A stretch of DNA of 52,433 nt from Enterobacteriaceae bacterium B14 (GTDB lineage Bacteria > Pseudomonadota > Gammaproteobacteria > Enterobacterales > Enterobacteriaceae), in the NCBI GenBank assembly GCA_000307305.1, contig DF158886.1, positions 1 through 52,433 on the forward strand, read 5' to 3'. Shown here piece by piece: positions 38,310 to 48,875 of the stretch (positions are counted from its first letter, which is position 1; every line of letters starts with the position of its first letter). The translations under genes and the position numbers were made by a program. A model generated the notes under the pieces. The model searched no databases. It was not told the origin of the DNA and saw only the letters and a program-made list of their open reading frames with translations.

Positions 38310-38325
38310 TGGCATGCCAAGTGCA
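38310..38325 (+). promoter_or_regulatory. sigma-54 promoter of glmZ
   Basis: TGGCATGCCAAGTGCA has the invariant GG (-24) and GC (-12) 10 bp apart and matches TGGCAYGN4TTGCW with one mismatch. GlmZ +1 (38337) lies 12 nt after the GC. With the GlrR and IHF sites this predicts RpoN/GlrR-controlled glmZ transcription. Confidence 0.9.
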
Positions 38326-38336
38326 GTATCTATAAC

Positions 38337-38545
38337 GTAGATGCTCATTCACCTTTTTATGATGGTTTATCCTCATAATGCTATCGAATGATGCAGAGCC
38401 GACTTTATGGTGCCTAGTGTCCAATCATCGATGATAGTGGGAAACCCTTCATCAAACGACGGACATAACGTTGAGTGAGGCACCGCCCGTTGTTCTAAGA
38501 CCTGTTTTGATTTAGACACTTGCTTATATAGCAGGTGTTTTTTTT
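38337..38545 (+). ncRNA. glmZ: small regulatory RNA GlmZ
   Basis: A 209-nt sRNA gene between the tRNA-Pro locus and hemY, where E. coli has glmZ. It starts GTAGATGCTCATTC like E. coli GlmZ and shares ATGCAGAGCCG, ACAACGTTGAGTGA-like (ATAACGTTGAGTGAGGCACC) and GACCTGTTTTGA segments. It ends in a terminator (38516-38545). GlmZ base-pairs with and activates glmS mRNA with Hfq. RapZ delivers it to RNase E for cleavage unless titrated by GlmY. It thereby tunes glucosamine-6-phosphate, the precursor of UDP-GlcNAc used by the neighbouring ECA enzymes. Confidence 0.95.
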
Positions 38546-38589
38546 GCCTGTCATAAAGTAAAACTCTATATACGCACTTTTCAGGACAA

Positions 38590-38617
38590 TAAAAAAGCTC
38601 CCTAATTTTGGGAGCTT
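38590..38617 (-). terminator. hemCDXY operon terminator
   Basis: AAGCTCCC and GGGAGCTT (38595-38602, 38610-38617) pair around a 7-nt loop. On the minus strand this leads into a T run, 27 bp past the hemY stop. Confidence 0.85.
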
Positions 38618-38643
38618 CTGTTAAGTTTTGGGAACCTTATGAG

Positions 38644-39840
38644 TTAAGGCTCAGGATTACTTTTCAGCGTCAGTAACAAACCTTCACGGCGCATTCTTGC
38701 TGCCTCATCAGGGCGGCGTAGCTTATCTAGCACATCAGCGATCGTCGCGTAGTTCTGTGCATCAGGCTGCTGGGATAGAGAAGCCTTCAATGCATCATAG
38801 GCGCTTTGCCACTCACCGTGACTCATGAGCACTCTTCCCAGTGTGCTGTTGAGAAGTGGGGAATCACCATTCTTCTTGATCTGCTGCTGTAAGACTTTCT
38901 CTAGTTGTTCTGGATTGCCTGATTTTAACTGAGGAATGAGGCGAACCAAACGCTCATCGTAATGGCGTTTTAAACCATCAAGCAGGATTTGCTGTGCCAT
39001 ATCGTGGTCATCACATTGAATCAGATGTTCAATCATAGCGATCTGGATCACCACATCGTGGCGAACTTTACGGCTTTGCTGCTGCCACCAACTGTTCAGC
39101 CCTTCGCTATTATTTTCCACCATCGCCTGATTCATTAAGCCGATATGTGCCTTTTGCTCCAGTTCCAGCAGTTTATCATCATCATAAAGATGAATTTTTC
39201 GCATGGATGGCAGAATGTCCAGTAGCGAGCCTTCAGCTCCGCTGCTGATATAAGCCTGCTCCGCCAGCCTCAGTACTTCAGGGTGGCGTGGTGCTTCAGA
39301 AAGTAGCTGGTCTACACCGTGGCGGGCTGCAAATACTTCACCTTCCGCTAATTGAATACGCACGCGAGCGATATCAACGGGGAGCTGGTCGGTGTCTGCG
39401 GCTTCTGCTGCACGCTCAAGATATTGGTGTGAGCGAATTGCATCACCGCGCTGCTGTGCAGCTTCGGCAGCCAGAAGATAGTTCACCACAGGTTGTTCTG
39501 CATGGTCTGCATTACGCGTTAGTAGCTTCTCTACCTGATTGAAATCCCCTTCAGCCAATTTTAATAGTGCGGCTTTAGTTTGTTTATGGGCTCGGTTACG
39601 TTTCCTACCGCTGAACCAGCCACGGGTGCGGGCTGTCGTGCGGAAAATACGGCGCAGTAACCACTCTAAAGCGAGGATCACTCCGACCAATAAAACAAGG
39701 ATAATGGCTAATCCGGTAACGCTGGTTTCGATGTTATAGGCGTCTGTCTGGATAAGTACATAGCCCTGATGCCCAGCCACAATCGGGCCAGCAACCAGCC
39801 CAGCAATCAGGAGAATAAATAGAAATAAGAGACGAAACAT
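38644..39840 (-). CDS. hemY: HemY, inner-membrane TPR protein
   Basis: A 398-aa protein (E. coli HemY 398) with two N-terminal membrane helices (residues about 3-24 and 40-62) and a cytoplasmic or periplasmic TPR-like helical region. In E. coli it is linked to haem synthesis, but its exact task is not settled. It is distinct from the Bacillus protoporphyrinogen oxidase of the same name. It starts 2 bp after hemX and is the last gene of hemCDXY. Confidence 0.95.
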   Translation of the reverse strand: MFRLLFLFILLIAGLVAGPIVAGHQGYVLIQTDAYNIETSVTGLAIILVLLVGVILALEWLLRRIFRTTARTRGWFSGRKRNRAHKQTKAALLKLAEGDFNQVEKLLTRNADHAEQPVVNYLLAAEAAQQRGDAIRSHQYLERAAEAADTDQLPVDIARVRIQLAEGEVFAARHGVDQLLSEAPRHPEVLRLAEQAYISSGAEGSLLDILPSMRKIHLYDDDKLLELEQKAHIGLMNQAMVENNSEGLNSWWQQQSRKVRHDVVIQIAMIEHLIQCDDHDMAQQILLDGLKRHYDERLVRLIPQLKSGNPEQLEKVLQQQIKKNGDSPLLNSTLGRVLMSHGEWQSAYDALKASLSQQPDAQNYATIADVLDKLRRPDEAARMRREGLLLTLKSNPEP

Positions 39841-39842
39841 AC

Positions 39843-41012
39843 TTAGCCCTCCTGATTAACAACGGCAGGCTGTTGAGCCATAGGGTTAAGCACTCGCGTC
39901 TGCATAAGGTCTTCTATCGCTTTTTGGCTTTTCAGTGTCTTTGGAATATCAATATTAAGTGATTCCTGACTTAACTTATCTAGCTGCTCTAAAAACGCTT
40001 TAGTGACGCTATCTTCTGGATCGAAATAGGCTCTTACCCACGTTGAAACCGTTTCTAGAGAGAGCTTGTACACTTCGCTCTGATGGCGTGGGACTGCTTG
40101 AGCGGCAACCAGCAATCGAGCGCGAAGGTTCTCACGGAGGTAGATATCTTGATTTGGCGCGAGCAAAGGTTCTGCATGAGTATCGCGGCGACGGATAGTG
40201 ATGAACTCCGCCATAAACGTTTTCCAGCTTTTACTCAGGTTTTGGCGCCATTCGTTGAGTGAGCTAGACAGCTCTGGGCTATTCTCATCCATCGGTGCCT
40301 GATCGCTGTTGGTATCTGTCAAACGAAGATTATCTATCTGATTGGTTAACTGATTCAGGCCGAGAATAATGCCATCGGAATCGATGGACTTAATGCTAGC
40401 GACTGCACTGATATCCTCAGCAAGAAGGCGGCGGGCATCAATCATATCAGGGCTATTCATATCGGCTAGGCTGGTATCAGCACTTTTTAGCAGCGCGAGT
40501 GCAGAGATAATATCCTGATCGATCCAGAGTTTACGGCCTGCCATTTTCACCATGAAATCAGCTTGAGCAATAAGCCAAACTTTCGAGTTTGAGCTAGACA
40601 TTGCAGCGACTTTGCTTTCAAGATCGGTTAAAAGTTGGCTTTGTGAGTCTAAGCGTGCACCTGCGGCCTTGAGCTGCTGCTCTTGAGTTTTTAACAGCGC
40701 TTCTAACTGCTGCTTATCTTGTGTTTGAGCCGCTGATTGTGCGTTTTTTAATGCAGCAAATTGGGCTTGCAGGTTATCTACAGATAGTTTCTGTTCCGAT
40801 GCCTGACGATGCCCGTGGTAATACATTCCGGCACCTAGCGCAATAGTCAGGGCGATTGCGATCGCCCCTAGTAAAAAACCGCCATTTTTCCCACTCGTTT
40901 TCTCGTGCGGTGTATTTTCGTGAGGTGTTCCTGTTAATTCAGGTGTCACTGTTTTCTCTGCATCGTTGTCTAGCGTTTCAACTGGTGCAGATGGGGTTTT
41001 CTGTTCCGTCAT
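39843..41012 (-). CDS. hemX: HemX, membrane-anchored protein of the hem operon
   Basis: About 389 aa: an acidic/Thr-rich cytoplasmic N-terminus, one membrane helix (about residues 46-64), a coiled-coil periplasmic stretch rich in Gln/Ala, and a conserved domain with ADFMVKMAGRKLW and LLAPNQDIYLRENLR. Its function is unknown; the old label of uroporphyrinogen methyltransferase is not supported by any motif I see. I chose the ATG at 41012 (MTEQKTPSAP) because it matches the E. coli start; an ATG at 41027 adds five residues. Confidence 0.92.
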   Translation of the reverse strand: MTEQKTPSAPVETLDNDAEKTVTPELTGTPHENTPHEKTSGKNGGFLLGAIAIALTIALGAGMYYHGHRQASEQKLSVDNLQAQFAALKNAQSAAQTQDKQQLEALLKTQEQQLKAAGARLDSQSQLLTDLESKVAAMSSSNSKVWLIAQADFMVKMAGRKLWIDQDIISALALLKSADTSLADMNSPDMIDARRLLAEDISAVASIKSIDSDGIILGLNQLTNQIDNLRLTDTNSDQAPMDENSPELSSSLNEWRQNLSKSWKTFMAEFITIRRRDTHAEPLLAPNQDIYLRENLRARLLVAAQAVPRHQSEVYKLSLETVSTWVRAYFDPEDSVTKAFLEQLDKLSQESLNIDIPKTLKSQKAIEDLMQTRVLNPMAQQPAVVNQEG

Positions 41013-41034
41013 CTTGGCACATCCCATAGTCAGG

Positions 41035-41772
41035 TTATCGTAGTGCGCGAATTAACGCGTCATTGTCTGCATTATCTGCCACTGTGATGGTGTTCCATCC
41101 CCTCTCTTTTGCAAGGGTGGCAAGGCGTTCACTGACCACTATCAGGCGGCATGTTAGCAGCCAGTGGTGATAGTCATCGGGAACTAAATGATAAAGTTGT
41201 TGCAGCATTTCGCCGCTGGTTACCACTAATGTATCGACACCGAGGTTCATCCAGTGGGCGGCTTGCGTTCTTCCATGATACTCAATAGGGTTTCGTTGGT
41301 AACATTCACACAGTGTTACCTCCGCGCCGCGGGTTTGCAATGTCTCCGCCAGCAGCTCTCTTCCGCCATTACCTCGTAACAATAGCGCGCGTTTACCTTC
41401 AATATGGCTCAAAGCCGGTAAACGAAGTAATTCTTCACTCACTTCACGCCCGAGCGGATATTCAACGTTATGTTGGCATACCGAATGAAGCGCTAATGCA
41501 GTGGTTCGGCCTATAGCAAAATAGCTTAGTTGCTGTGGCCAAACAAAACGGCTTTTCTGTATTAAAGGTAAGGCATAGTTTAACGCCCGTGGGGAAAGAG
41601 CAAACAATAAATCACCGGAATTCAGCGAGTTTAGGTGCTCAGGCAAGTTATGCAGGTCTTTGCCCGGAGAAAAATCGATGAGCGGGGCGTGGAAAGCCAT
41701 AATATCCAAGCCTACTAATCGCGTAACGAGCTGTTCACCCGCAGGTGTGGGGCGAGTGACCAAGACTCTCAT
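41035..41772 (-). CDS. hemD: uroporphyrinogen-III synthase HemD
   Basis: A 245-aa protein (E. coli 246) that cyclises hydroxymethylbilane with inversion of ring D to give uroporphyrinogen III. The N-terminus [19 protein letters not shown] and the block [11 protein letters not shown] are typical. The family is poorly conserved overall, so its place after hemC is important support. It overlaps hemC by 4 bp. Confidence 0.96.
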   Translation of the reverse strand: MRVLVTRPTPAGEQLVTRLVGLDIMAFHAPLIDFSPGKDLHNLPEHLNSLNSGDLLFALSPRALNYALPLIQKSRFVWPQQLSYFAIGRTTALALHSVCQHNVEYPLGREVSEELLRLPALSHIEGKRALLLRGNGGRELLAETLQTRGAEVTLCECYQRNPIEYHGRTQAAHWMNLGVDTLVVTSGEMLQQLYHLVPDDYHHWLLTCRLIVVSERLATLAKERGWNTITVADNADNDALIRALR

Positions 41773-42704
41773 TTTGCGCTCTGATAGACGTTTTGCAAGA
41801 TATCTGCAGCGCCTAGAGATAACAGTTCTTCGGCGAGCTCTACACCGAGTTTCTCCGCATCTTGGCGCGAGCCGTGGCGTTCACTGCGAATAATCAGGCT
41901 GCCATCTGGGGCCCCAACCAGAGCTCGGAGCCACAGAGCATCACCCTCTAGCTCGGCATAGCTGCCAATAGGCACCTGACAGCCACCTTCAAGGCGCATA
42001 TTCATCGCCCGTTCGGCAAGGACGCATACGCGCGTTGCTTCGTCACTTAACGGCGTGATGAGATTTAATATAGTGGAGTCATTCAGACGGCACTCGATAC
42101 CAACGGCACCTTGCCCAACTGCGGGCAGTGATTCGGTTGGCGGCATCGCCATACGAATGCGTTCTTCTAAGCCCAAGCGCTTTAATCCAGCGACGGCAAG
42201 AATAATGGCATCATACTCACCATTATCTAGTTTACCTAAGCGGGTACCCACGTTGCCGCGCAAATCGCGGACAATAAGGTCAGGGCGGCGTTCGCGTAGC
42301 TGGCACTGGCGGCGCAAGCTAGAGGTACCTACAATGCTACCGACGGGCAGCGCATCAACGCTGTCATATTTTTGGGAGACAAAGGCATCTCTTGGATCGT
42401 CTCGTTCACAGATAACAGCTAGGCCCAAATCTTCAGGGAACTCTACAGGAACATCTTTCATCGAGTGCACGGCGATATCAGCACGCCCATCGAGCAGTGC
42501 TAGCTCTAGCTCTTTTACGAATAAGCCTTTACCACCCACTTTTGCCAGGGGTGTATCTAAAATAATATCGCCACGGGTGACCATAGGAACCAACTCAACG
42601 GTTAATCCGCTGTGGATGGCTAAAAGGCGGTCACGTATATAGTGTGCTTGCCAGAGCGCAAGTGGGCTTTGGCGAGTTGCGATGCGAAGAATATTGTCTG
42701 CCAT
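41769..42704 (-). CDS. hemC: hydroxymethylbilane synthase (porphobilinogen deaminase) HemC
   Basis: A 311-aa enzyme (E. coli 313) that links four porphobilinogens on a dipyrromethane cofactor. The cofactor is attached to C242 in EGGCQVPIG, and the catalytic Asp is D84 in HSMKDVP. The N-terminus is [16 protein letters not shown]. It is the first gene of hemCDXY and divergent from cyaA. Confidence 0.98.
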   Translation of the reverse strand: MADNILRIATRQSPLALWQAHYIRDRLLAIHSGLTVELVPMVTRGDIILDTPLAKVGGKGLFVKELELALLDGRADIAVHSMKDVPVEFPEDLGLAVICERDDPRDAFVSQKYDSVDALPVGSIVGTSSLRRQCQLRERRPDLIVRDLRGNVGTRLGKLDNGEYDAIILAVAGLKRLGLEERIRMAMPPTESLPAVGQGAVGIECRLNDSTILNLITPLSDEATRVCVLAERAMNMRLEGGCQVPIGSYAELEGDALWLRALVGAPDGSLIIRSERHGSRQDAEKLGVELAEELLSLGAADILQNVYQSAK

Positions 42705-42806
42705 TAATTTGCCATAAAAAGTTACTTTCTCTCATTTACCCGACATCCTACCATCTACGACTTATGGGTGTCAGCGTAAGAAATTGTTTATAAAAGATAT
42801 GAAATT

Positions 42807-42825
42807 GAGAATGATAATTATTTGT
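42807..42825. promoter_or_regulatory. candidate Fur box between hemC and cyaA
   Basis: GAGAATGATAATTATTTGT agrees with the 19-bp Fur consensus at 14 of 19 positions and contains a perfect TGATAAT half. No Fur control of these genes is assumed from E. coli. Confidence 0.35.
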
Positions 42826-42909
42826 TTCTAAGTTATTTGCTCATTCTTCAAACTATAAGCTTATATAATAGATGTGGTGTGTTCCTTCCTTTACGGTCAA
42901 CTTGCAAGG

Positions 42910-42925
42910 TGTTACATTGATCACG
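42910..42925 (+). promoter_or_regulatory. CRP-cAMP site of cyaA
   Basis: TGTTA-N6-TCACG matches the CRP half-sites TGTGA/TCACA with one mismatch in each and lies in the same context as the E. coli cyaA P2 CRP site (GGTGTTAAATTGATCACG). It would let CRP-cAMP repress cyaA. Confidence 0.75.
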
Positions 42926-43023
42926 TTTTCGGCAATAACTCATATAAGGCTTTTATTCTAAAAAATGAGTTACTGGGAACACTCTTTCTCTACCAGCACT
43001 GGGATTAAATCAGGCGAAATGTC

Positions 43024-45570
43024 TTGTACCTCTACATAGAGACACTAAAACAGAGATTGGATGCCATCAACCAGCTTCGCGTTGATCGTGCATTTTCAGC
43101 AATGGGGCCAGCTTTTAAACAAGTATACGGCCTGCTGGCAACCTTCTTACACTACCATCATCCGCTTATGCCGGGATATATTGATGGTAAGGTTCCCCAC
43201 GGAATTTGTCTTTACACCTCTGATGAGCGCCAGAGCCAATACTTGGCTTCGCTTGCGCAAGCCAGTGGTAAACCCATTGATAATCACTCTAAAGGCGAAC
43301 TCCCTATCACGGGCGTTTACTCTATGGGGAGCACGTCATCCATAGGGCAAAGCTGTAGCTCTGATCTGGATATCTGGGTCTGCCATCAATCATGGTTAGA
43401 TAAAGAAGAGAGAGCCAACCTACAGGCAAAATGTACGCTCTTAGAAGAGTGGGCGGCGGCTATGGGCGTCGATATCAGCTTTTTCCTGATAGATGAGAAC
43501 CGTTTTCGCCGTAATGAAAGCGGCAGTTTAGGCGGCGAAGATTGCGGTTCTACACAACATATTTTATTGCTGGACGAATTCTATCGCACAGCAGTTCGCC
43601 TCTCCGGTAAACGTATTCTGTGGAATATGGTGCCGGTTGGTGAAGAAGAAAACTATGACGAGTATGTCCTTTCACTGTATGCGCAAGGTGTTTTAACCCC
43701 GAATGAGTGGCTTGATTTAGGCGGATTGAGCTCGCTCTCCGCTGAAGAGTACTTTGGCGCGAGTCTGTGGCAGCTCTATAAAAGCATCGATTCACCTTAT
43801 AAAGCTGTGTTGAAAACATTGCTGCTCGAAGCCTATTCGTGGGAATACCCAAAGACCCAGCTCTTATCAATAGATATTAAGCAGAAGCTGCATCAAGGGC
43901 AGATTGTCTCTTTTGGTCTCGACCCCTATTGCATGATGTTGGAAAGAGTGACGCGTTATCTCACCGACATTAACGATATGGTGAGATTAGATATGGCTCG
44001 CCGCTGCTTCTATTTGAAAGTCTGCGAAAAACTCTCCAGAGAGAAAGCTTGCGTGACCTGGCGCCGTGAGATCCTCGGCCAACTGGTGAGTGAGTGGGGC
44101 TGGAGCGCAGAGCGTATAGAAGTGTTAGATAATCGCGCTAACTGGAAGATTGAGCAGGTACGAGAAGCGCATAACGAGCTGTTGGATGCGATGATGCAAA
44201 GCTATCGTAATCTGATTCGTTTCGCGCGCCGCAACAATCTGGCTGCCAGTGCCAGCCCGCAAGATATCGGGGTGTTGACCCGTAAACTGTATGCGGCATT
44301 TGAAGCTCTGCCGGGCAAAGTCACCTTAGTGAATCCGCAGATCTCCCCCGATCTTTCAGAGAACCACTTAACCTTTATTCACGTGCCTGCTGGCAGAGCG
44401 AATCGCTCAGGTTGGTATCTCTACAATCAGGCACCGACGATAGATGCGATTGTGGGCCATCAGCCTTTAGAATATAACCGCTACTTGAGCAAGCTTGTCG
44501 CATGGGCCTATTTTAATGGTCTACTGACATCAAAAACGCAGTTACATATCAAAAATAACGGTGAGTGCGATCTAGAGAAACTACAGCATTTAGTCTCGGA
44601 CATCTCAAGCCACTTTCCGTTACGTTTACCGGCGTCTACGCCAAAATCGCTGTATAGCCCCTGTGAAATTCGCCACTTGGCCATTATTGTCAATCTAGAA
44701 CATGACCCTACCGAGGCCTTCCGCAATCAGGTTGTGCATTTCGATTTCCGTAAGATGGATGTTTTTAGCTTTGGGCAGCAGCAAAAATGCTTAGTTGGCA
44801 GTATTGACCTCCTGTATCGCAACTCATGGAATGAGGTTCGAACGCTGCATTTTAGCGGTGAACAAGCGGTATTAGATGCGCTAAAAACGATTCTTGGCAA
44901 AATGCATCAAGATGCATCGCCGCCTGAGTCAGTTGAGGTCTTCTGCTACAGCCAGCATTTACGTGGTTTGCTGCGTTCGCGTATGCAGCAATTGGTTGCG
45001 GAGTGTATCGACCTGCGTTTATCCAGCACGCGTTTAGAGCCAGGGCGGTTTAAAGCGGTTCGTGTGGCTGGGCAGACATGGGGGTTATTCTTCGAACGTC
45101 TTAGTGTTTCCGTGCAAAAATTGGAAAACGCGGTGGAATTCTACGGGGCGATCTCCAATAACAAGCTACATGGTTTATCTGTTCAGGTAGAGACAACCCA
45201 GATTCACCTGCCACCGGTAGTTGATGGTTTTGCCAGCGAAGGGATTATCCAATTTTTCTTCGAAGATGGTATGCGTGGTTTCAACATCTACATCTTGGAT
45301 GAATCGAACCGTATTGAGGTTTATCACCATTGCGAAGGGAGTAAAGAAGAGCTGGTACGGGATGTGAGCCGCTTCTATGCTTCGTCGCATGAGCGTTTTA
45401 CCTACGGCTCAAGCTTTATTAATTTTAACCTGCCGCAGTTTTATCAGATTGTGCAGCAGGATGGGCGTACTCAGGTCGTACCGTTTCGCAGCACGGTACT
45501 TTCTCATCTCTGCCCTGATACCAAAGAGGCTGAAGCTGAAGCGGCTGAGGGGAAAAGTTACTATCAGTAA
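43024..45570 (+). CDS. cyaA: adenylate cyclase CyaA (class I)
   Basis: An 848-aa class I adenylate cyclase, as in E. coli. The N-terminal catalytic domain carries the nucleotidyltransferase motif [20 protein letters not shown] with D114 and D116. The C-terminal half mediates control by glucose-phosphorylated EIIA-Glc. The start is a TTG, as in E. coli, where weak initiation limits enzyme level; [20 protein letters not shown] aligns exactly. The extreme C-terminus differs from E. coli, which is usual. Confidence 0.97.
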   Translation: MYLYIETLKQRLDAINQLRVDRAFSAMGPAFKQVYGLLATFLHYHHPLMPGYIDGKVPHGICLYTSDERQSQYLASLAQASGKPIDNHSKGELPITGVYSMGSTSSIGQSCSSDLDIWVCHQSWLDKEERANLQAKCTLLEEWAAAMGVDISFFLIDENRFRRNESGSLGGEDCGSTQHILLLDEFYRTAVRLSGKRILWNMVPVGEEENYDEYVLSLYAQGVLTPNEWLDLGGLSSLSAEEYFGASLWQLYKSIDSPYKAVLKTLLLEAYSWEYPKTQLLSIDIKQKLHQGQIVSFGLDPYCMMLERVTRYLTDINDMVRLDMARRCFYLKVCEKLSREKACVTWRREILGQLVSEWGWSAERIEVLDNRANWKIEQVREAHNELLDAMMQSYRNLIRFARRNNLAASASPQDIGVLTRKLYAAFEALPGKVTLVNPQISPDLSENHLTFIHVPAGRANRSGWYLYNQAPTIDAIVGHQPLEYNRYLSKLVAWAYFNGLLTSKTQLHIKNNGECDLEKLQHLVSDISSHFPLRLPASTPKSLYSPCEIRHLAIIVNLEHDPTEAFRNQVVHFDFRKMDVFSFGQQQKCLVGSIDLLYRNSWNEVRTLHFSGEQAVLDALKTILGKMHQDASPPESVEVFCYSQHLRGLLRSRMQQLVAECIDLRLSSTRLEPGRFKAVRVAGQTWGLFFERLSVSVQKLENAVEFYGAISNNKLHGLSVQVETTQIHLPPVVDGFASEGIIQFFFEDGMRGFNIYILDESNRIEVYHHCEGSKEELVRDVSRFYASSHERFTYGSSFINFNLPQFYQIVQQDGRTQVVPFRSTVLSHLCPDTKEAEAEAAEGKSYYQ

Positions 45571-45588
45571 CTTGCTACCAAAATAAAT

Positions 45589-45640
45589 AGCCACCAATAA
45601 AAGTGGTGGCTGGAAGTAAAAAATACCAGCCATGCTTTTT
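45589..45640. terminator. overlapping hairpins between cyaA and cyaY
   Basis: AGCCACCA/TGGTGGCT (45589-45596, 45604-45611) and GGCTGG/CCAGCC (45608-45613, 45626-45631) share bases and exclude one another. The second is followed by T5 on the plus strand (cyaA end). The first is followed by an AT-rich T stretch on the minus strand (cyaY end). Confidence 0.6.
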
Positions 45641-45682
45641 CAATATCTGCTTCCTCACTTATTGTTTTATCAAATCATTACG

Positions 45683-46003
45683 TTATCGAATAGTGACCTT
45701 ATCACCCGCTTGCTGTGTGCAGGCTTCAGAAAGCAGAGCGAGAAACTCATGTCCACTGCGGTCTGATATCCAGGCATCATTCTTATAATCGAAGTGATAA
45801 CCGCCTGATTTAGTCGCAAGCCAAATTTGGTGCAGGGGTTCCTGACGATTAATGATTATCTTGGTGTCATTCTCAAAAGTCAGTGTCATCACACCGCTAT
45901 TAATCTCATAATCTATATCGGCATCGCCTTCGTAACGATCCAACTCTTCTTCGATATGAAGCATCAATTGGTCTGCTAACTGTTGAAACTGAGAGTCGTT
46001 CAT
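45683..46003 (-). CDS. cyaY: CyaY, bacterial frataxin
   Basis: A 106-aa frataxin homologue, the same length as E. coli CyaY. It starts [14 protein letters not shown], with the acidic iron-binding helix ([17 protein letters not shown]) and the beta-sheet motif [17 protein letters not shown]. It binds iron and modulates IscS-dependent Fe-S cluster assembly. It lies between cyaA and lptM on the opposite strand, as in E. coli. Confidence 0.97.
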   Translation of the reverse strand: MNDSQFQQLADQLMLHIEEELDRYEGDADIDYEINSGVMTLTFENDTKIIINRQEPLHQIWLATKSGGYHFDYKNDAWISDRSGHEFLALLSEACTQQAGDKVTIR

Positions 46004-46079
46004 AATGATTTCCTATTGCTTTTCACGATCCAACTGCGATTATAGAGAGCTTGGACGAATGAATCACAGGCATATTGCA

Positions 46080-46292
46080 ATGAAAAAAGAATTTGGGTGT
46101 GTATTACTGGCATTGGCAGCACTAACTCTGTCTGGATGTGGATTAAAAGGGCCGCTTTTTATGCCACCACCAGAGCAGCCAAAAGCAGTAGAACAACCTC
46201 AGGATAGCAGTAAGCAGGCGACACAGGATGGTAGTGTGTCAGAAAATGCGCAGGGCGCGAGCAGTGGCACAGAAAGTAGTACGAAAGAGTAA
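46080..46292 (+). CDS. lptM: LptM (YifL), LPS-transport-associated lipoprotein
   Basis: A 70-aa lipoprotein with a type II signal peptide and lipobox LSGC (Cys20), followed by GLKGPLFMPP, the LptM hallmark. The tail is low-complexity, rich in Gln, Ser, Thr and Glu. In E. coli LptM assists oxidative maturation of the LptD/LptE translocon. I chose the ATG at 46080 because the signal peptide MKKEFGCVLLALAALTLSGC begins there; the frame is open to 46005. Confidence 0.92.
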   Translation: MKKEFGCVLLALAALTLSGCGLKGPLFMPPPEQPKAVEQPQDSSKQATQDGSVSENAQGASSGTESSTKE

Positions 46293-46413
46293 GAGCACAT
46301 AGTATTTCTGAGCACGCCCTCTGTTTTGTGCATACTCAATATATTCTGATAGCAATCTGTTTTAGCTGATAGGGCGAAGGCAGCCAGACGAAAGTGATAA
46401 GGTGGAGTATTAA

Positions 46414-47238
46414 ATGCAGTTCTCCAAAATGCACGGTTTAGGCAACGACTTCATGGTTGTTGATGCCGTTACACAGAATGTTTACTTTTCGTCGGAGCTG
46501 ATTCGTCGCTTATCGAACCGTCATCTCGGTGTTGGTTTTGACCAGCTACTGGTTGTTGAGCCGCCATACGATCCTGAACTGGATTTTCACTATCGCATCT
46601 TTAATGCAGATGGGAGTGAAGTTGCTCAGTGTGGGAATGGTGCTCGCTGCTTTGCCCGCTTTGTGCGCCTGAAAGGCCTTACTAGCAAACGTGATATCAG
46701 TGTCAGTACTCAAAATGGCCGGATGCTACTGACTGTCACGGATGATGAGCAAGTTTGCGTGAATATGGGCGAGCCCATATTCGAACCGCAAAAAGTCCCT
46801 TTCCGTGCAGTGAAAGCAGAAAAAACTTACATTCTGCGGGCGGCAGAAAGAACCGTCTTATGCGGCGTTGTCTCTTTGGGCAACCCGCACTGCGTACTGC
46901 AAGTCGATAGTATTGAAGCAGCAGAGGTCGAGATTCTAGGGCCTTTGCTAGAAAGCCACGAGCGTTTCCCTGAGCGTGTTAACGTTGGTTTTATGCAAGT
47001 GGTTAACCGTAACCATGTTCGTCTGCGGGTATTTGAACGTGGAGCCGGAGAAACGCAAGCCTGTGGCAGCGGTGCGTGCGCTGCTATGGCAATAGGGATA
47101 CAACAAGGGCTTCTTGATGAACAGGTTAGGGTAGATTTGCCGGGAGGAAGCCTGCAAATTCGTTGGAATGGGCCGGGTCATCCTCTCTATATGACTGGTC
47201 CTGCAACACATGTTTATGATGGATTTATTCACTTATGA
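46414..47238 (+). CDS. dapF: diaminopimelate epimerase DapF
   Basis: A 274-aa PLP-independent racemase, the same length as E. coli. It interconverts LL- and meso-diaminopimelate for lysine and peptidoglycan. The two catalytic cysteines are C73 (QCGNGARCF) and C217 (ACGSGACA). GGTGGAG lies just before the ATG. It is the first gene of dapF-yigA-xerC-yigB. Confidence 0.98.
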   Translation: MQFSKMHGLGNDFMVVDAVTQNVYFSSELIRRLSNRHLGVGFDQLLVVEPPYDPELDFHYRIFNADGSEVAQCGNGARCFARFVRLKGLTSKRDISVSTQNGRMLLTVTDDEQVCVNMGEPIFEPQKVPFRAVKAEKTYILRAAERTVLCGVVSLGNPHCVLQVDSIEAAEVEILGPLLESHERFPERVNVGFMQVVNRNHVRLRVFERGAGETQACGSGACAAMAIGIQQGLLDEQVRVDLPGGSLQIRWNGPGHPLYMTGPATHVYDGFIHL

Positions 47239-47250
47239 GATGTGTTTCTT

Positions 47251-47955
47251 ATGAATAGCAATGAAGAACAACTTGTCGAACCTATCGAGCTGGGCGATGA
47301 GCTTGTCATGCAGTATCTCTTAGAACATCCTGAATTCTTTATTCGTAACGCGCGTCTGGTTGAACAAATGCGCGTTCCTCACCCCGTTCGAGACTCCGTC
47401 TCTTTGGTTGAGTGGCAACTCTCTCGCCAGCGTGAACAGATAGGCAAGCTAGAAGAAGAAATTACCCTGCTGATGGAGTTAGCTAACGCTAACGAGAGGC
47501 TATTCCGACAGCTTGTTTTGTTGCAGGGTGAACTGGGTATGGCGGAGTCTTTGCAAGATTTATTAGATCGTTTGCACCAGTGGGCGCGTTCTCTTGGCCT
47601 GTCCAGCGTTGATATTCGCTTGTTTAGCGAACAATGGAAACTCAGCGCGCCTTCCCGCTTTGCCCACCTTGCACTTTCACGCCAGCTCTTTGAGCCGCTG
47701 CGTATTCAGCGTTTAGGCAGTAACGATCACTATTTAGGGACGTTAAACAGCTCAGAACTGTTGCTGCTTATGCCAAACACTAAACATGTCGGTTCCGTTG
47801 CACTCTCCTTATTGGGGGAGAACGGCGATTTGGGCGTGCTGATTTTCAGCAGCCGCGATAGCCAGCACTATCAACCCAATATGGGCACCTTGCTATTACA
47901 GCACCTAAGCCTATTCCTGCCGAAGCTACTGCAACGCTGGATTGAAAAGGTATGA
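47251..47955 (+). CDS. yigA: YigA, DUF484 (GAF-like) protein
   Basis: A 234-aa DUF484 protein similar to E. coli YigA (235 aa), with [35 protein letters not shown] and [18 protein letters not shown] coiled coil (about 55-85) is followed by a GAF-like domain. Function is unknown. The start is uncertain: ATG at 47251 or an in-frame GTG at 47242. It overlaps xerC by 4 bp, a linkage conserved across gammaproteobacteria. Confidence 0.92.
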   Translation: MNSNEEQLVEPIELGDELVMQYLLEHPEFFIRNARLVEQMRVPHPVRDSVSLVEWQLSRQREQIGKLEEEITLLMELANANERLFRQLVLLQGELGMAESLQDLLDRLHQWARSLGLSSVDIRLFSEQWKLSAPSRFAHLALSRQLFEPLRIQRLGSNDHYLGTLNSSELLLLMPNTKHVGSVALSLLGENGDLGVLIFSSRDSQHYQPNMGTLLLQHLSLFLPKLLQRWIEKV

Positions 47956-48875
47956 CAACCCAGCCTGAATCCCCCGCAGACCGGCTACATCAGCCGGTAG
48001 AGCATTACCTACGCTACCTGAAAGTTGAGCGGCAGCTCAGCCCGCACACGCTTTCTAACTATCGGCGTCAGCTTGAGGCATTGATGGTGATGGCGGGGGA
48101 AATGGCGATAGCGGAGTGGCCTCAGCTCACTGCCGCTAAAGTGCGAATGTTCGTCACACGCAGCAAGCGTAAAGGCTTAGAGTCGGCAAGTCTCGCTCTG
48201 CGGCTTTCTGCGCTGCGCAGCTTCCTCGATTGGATGATTGGTGAAGGGGAATTACAGGCTAACCCAGCGAAGGGTGTGTCAGTACCCAAAGCAGGCCGCC
48301 ACCTACCAAAAAATATGGATGTTGATGATGTCAGCCAACTGCTCAATATCGACCTCAGCGACCCGCTAGCGATACGTGACCGCACTATGCTTGAGGTAAT
48401 GTATGGAGCAGGCCTGCGTCTCTCAGAGCTTGTTGGGTTGGATTGCAGGAAGGTCAATGTCGATGCCGGAGAGATCTGGGTCATGGGTAAAGGCAGCAAA
48501 GAGAGAAAACTGCCGGTAGGGCGCACGGCGGTAGAGTGGCTAACGCACTGGTTATCGCTGAGATACATTTATGCGCCAGAAGATGACGCGCTCTTTGTGT
48601 CAAAGTTAGGGCGGCGTATCTCAGCCCGCAACGTACAAAAGCGCTTTAGTGAGTGGGGCATTAAACAGGGTGTGACCAGCCACGTGCACCCGCACATGTT
48701 ACGTCACTCATTTGCGACGCATATGCTGGAGTCTAGCGGCGATCTGCGGGCGGTTCAGGAGTTGCTGGGGCACGCCAACCTTTCCACTACGCAGATTTAT
48801 ACCCATCTCGATTTCCAGCATTTAGCCACTGTCTACGATGCCGCGCATCCACGTGCGAAACGGGGGAAATCCTGA
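47952..48875 (+). CDS. xerC: tyrosine recombinase XerC
   Basis: A 307-aa site-specific recombinase (E. coli 298) that, with XerD and FtsK, resolves chromosome dimers at dif. Catalytic residues are R156 (GLRLSEL), K180, H248 and R251 ([10 protein letters not shown]), H274 and nucleophile Y283 (TQIYTH). An N-terminal SAM-like domain covers about residues 14-100. It overlaps both yigA and yigB. Confidence 0.97.
   Translation: MTTQPESPADRLHQPVEHYLRYLKVERQLSPHTLSNYRRQLEALMVMAGEMAIAEWPQLTAAKVRMFVTRSKRKGLESASLALRLSALRSFLDWMIGEGELQANPAKGVSVPKAGRHLPKNMDVDDVSQLLNIDLSDPLAIRDRTMLEVMYGAGLRLSELVGLDCRKVNVDAGEIWVMGKGSKERKLPVGRTAVEWLTHWLSLRYIYAPEDDALFVSKLGRRISARNVQKRFSEWGIKQGVTSHVHPHMLRHSFATHMLESSGDLRAVQELLGHANLSTTQIYTHLDFQHLATVYDAAHPRAKRGKS

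Larger units (their letters stand above)
42705..43023. promoter_or_regulatory. divergent hemC/cyaA control region
   Basis: A gap of 319 bp with no gene. It holds the hemC promoter (minus), the cyaA promoters (plus), a CRP site and a Fur-like sequence, reported separately. TTGATC (42917-42922), inside the CRP site, could serve as the -35 of a cyaA promoter with an AT-rich -10 near 42940-42948. Confidence 0.6.
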
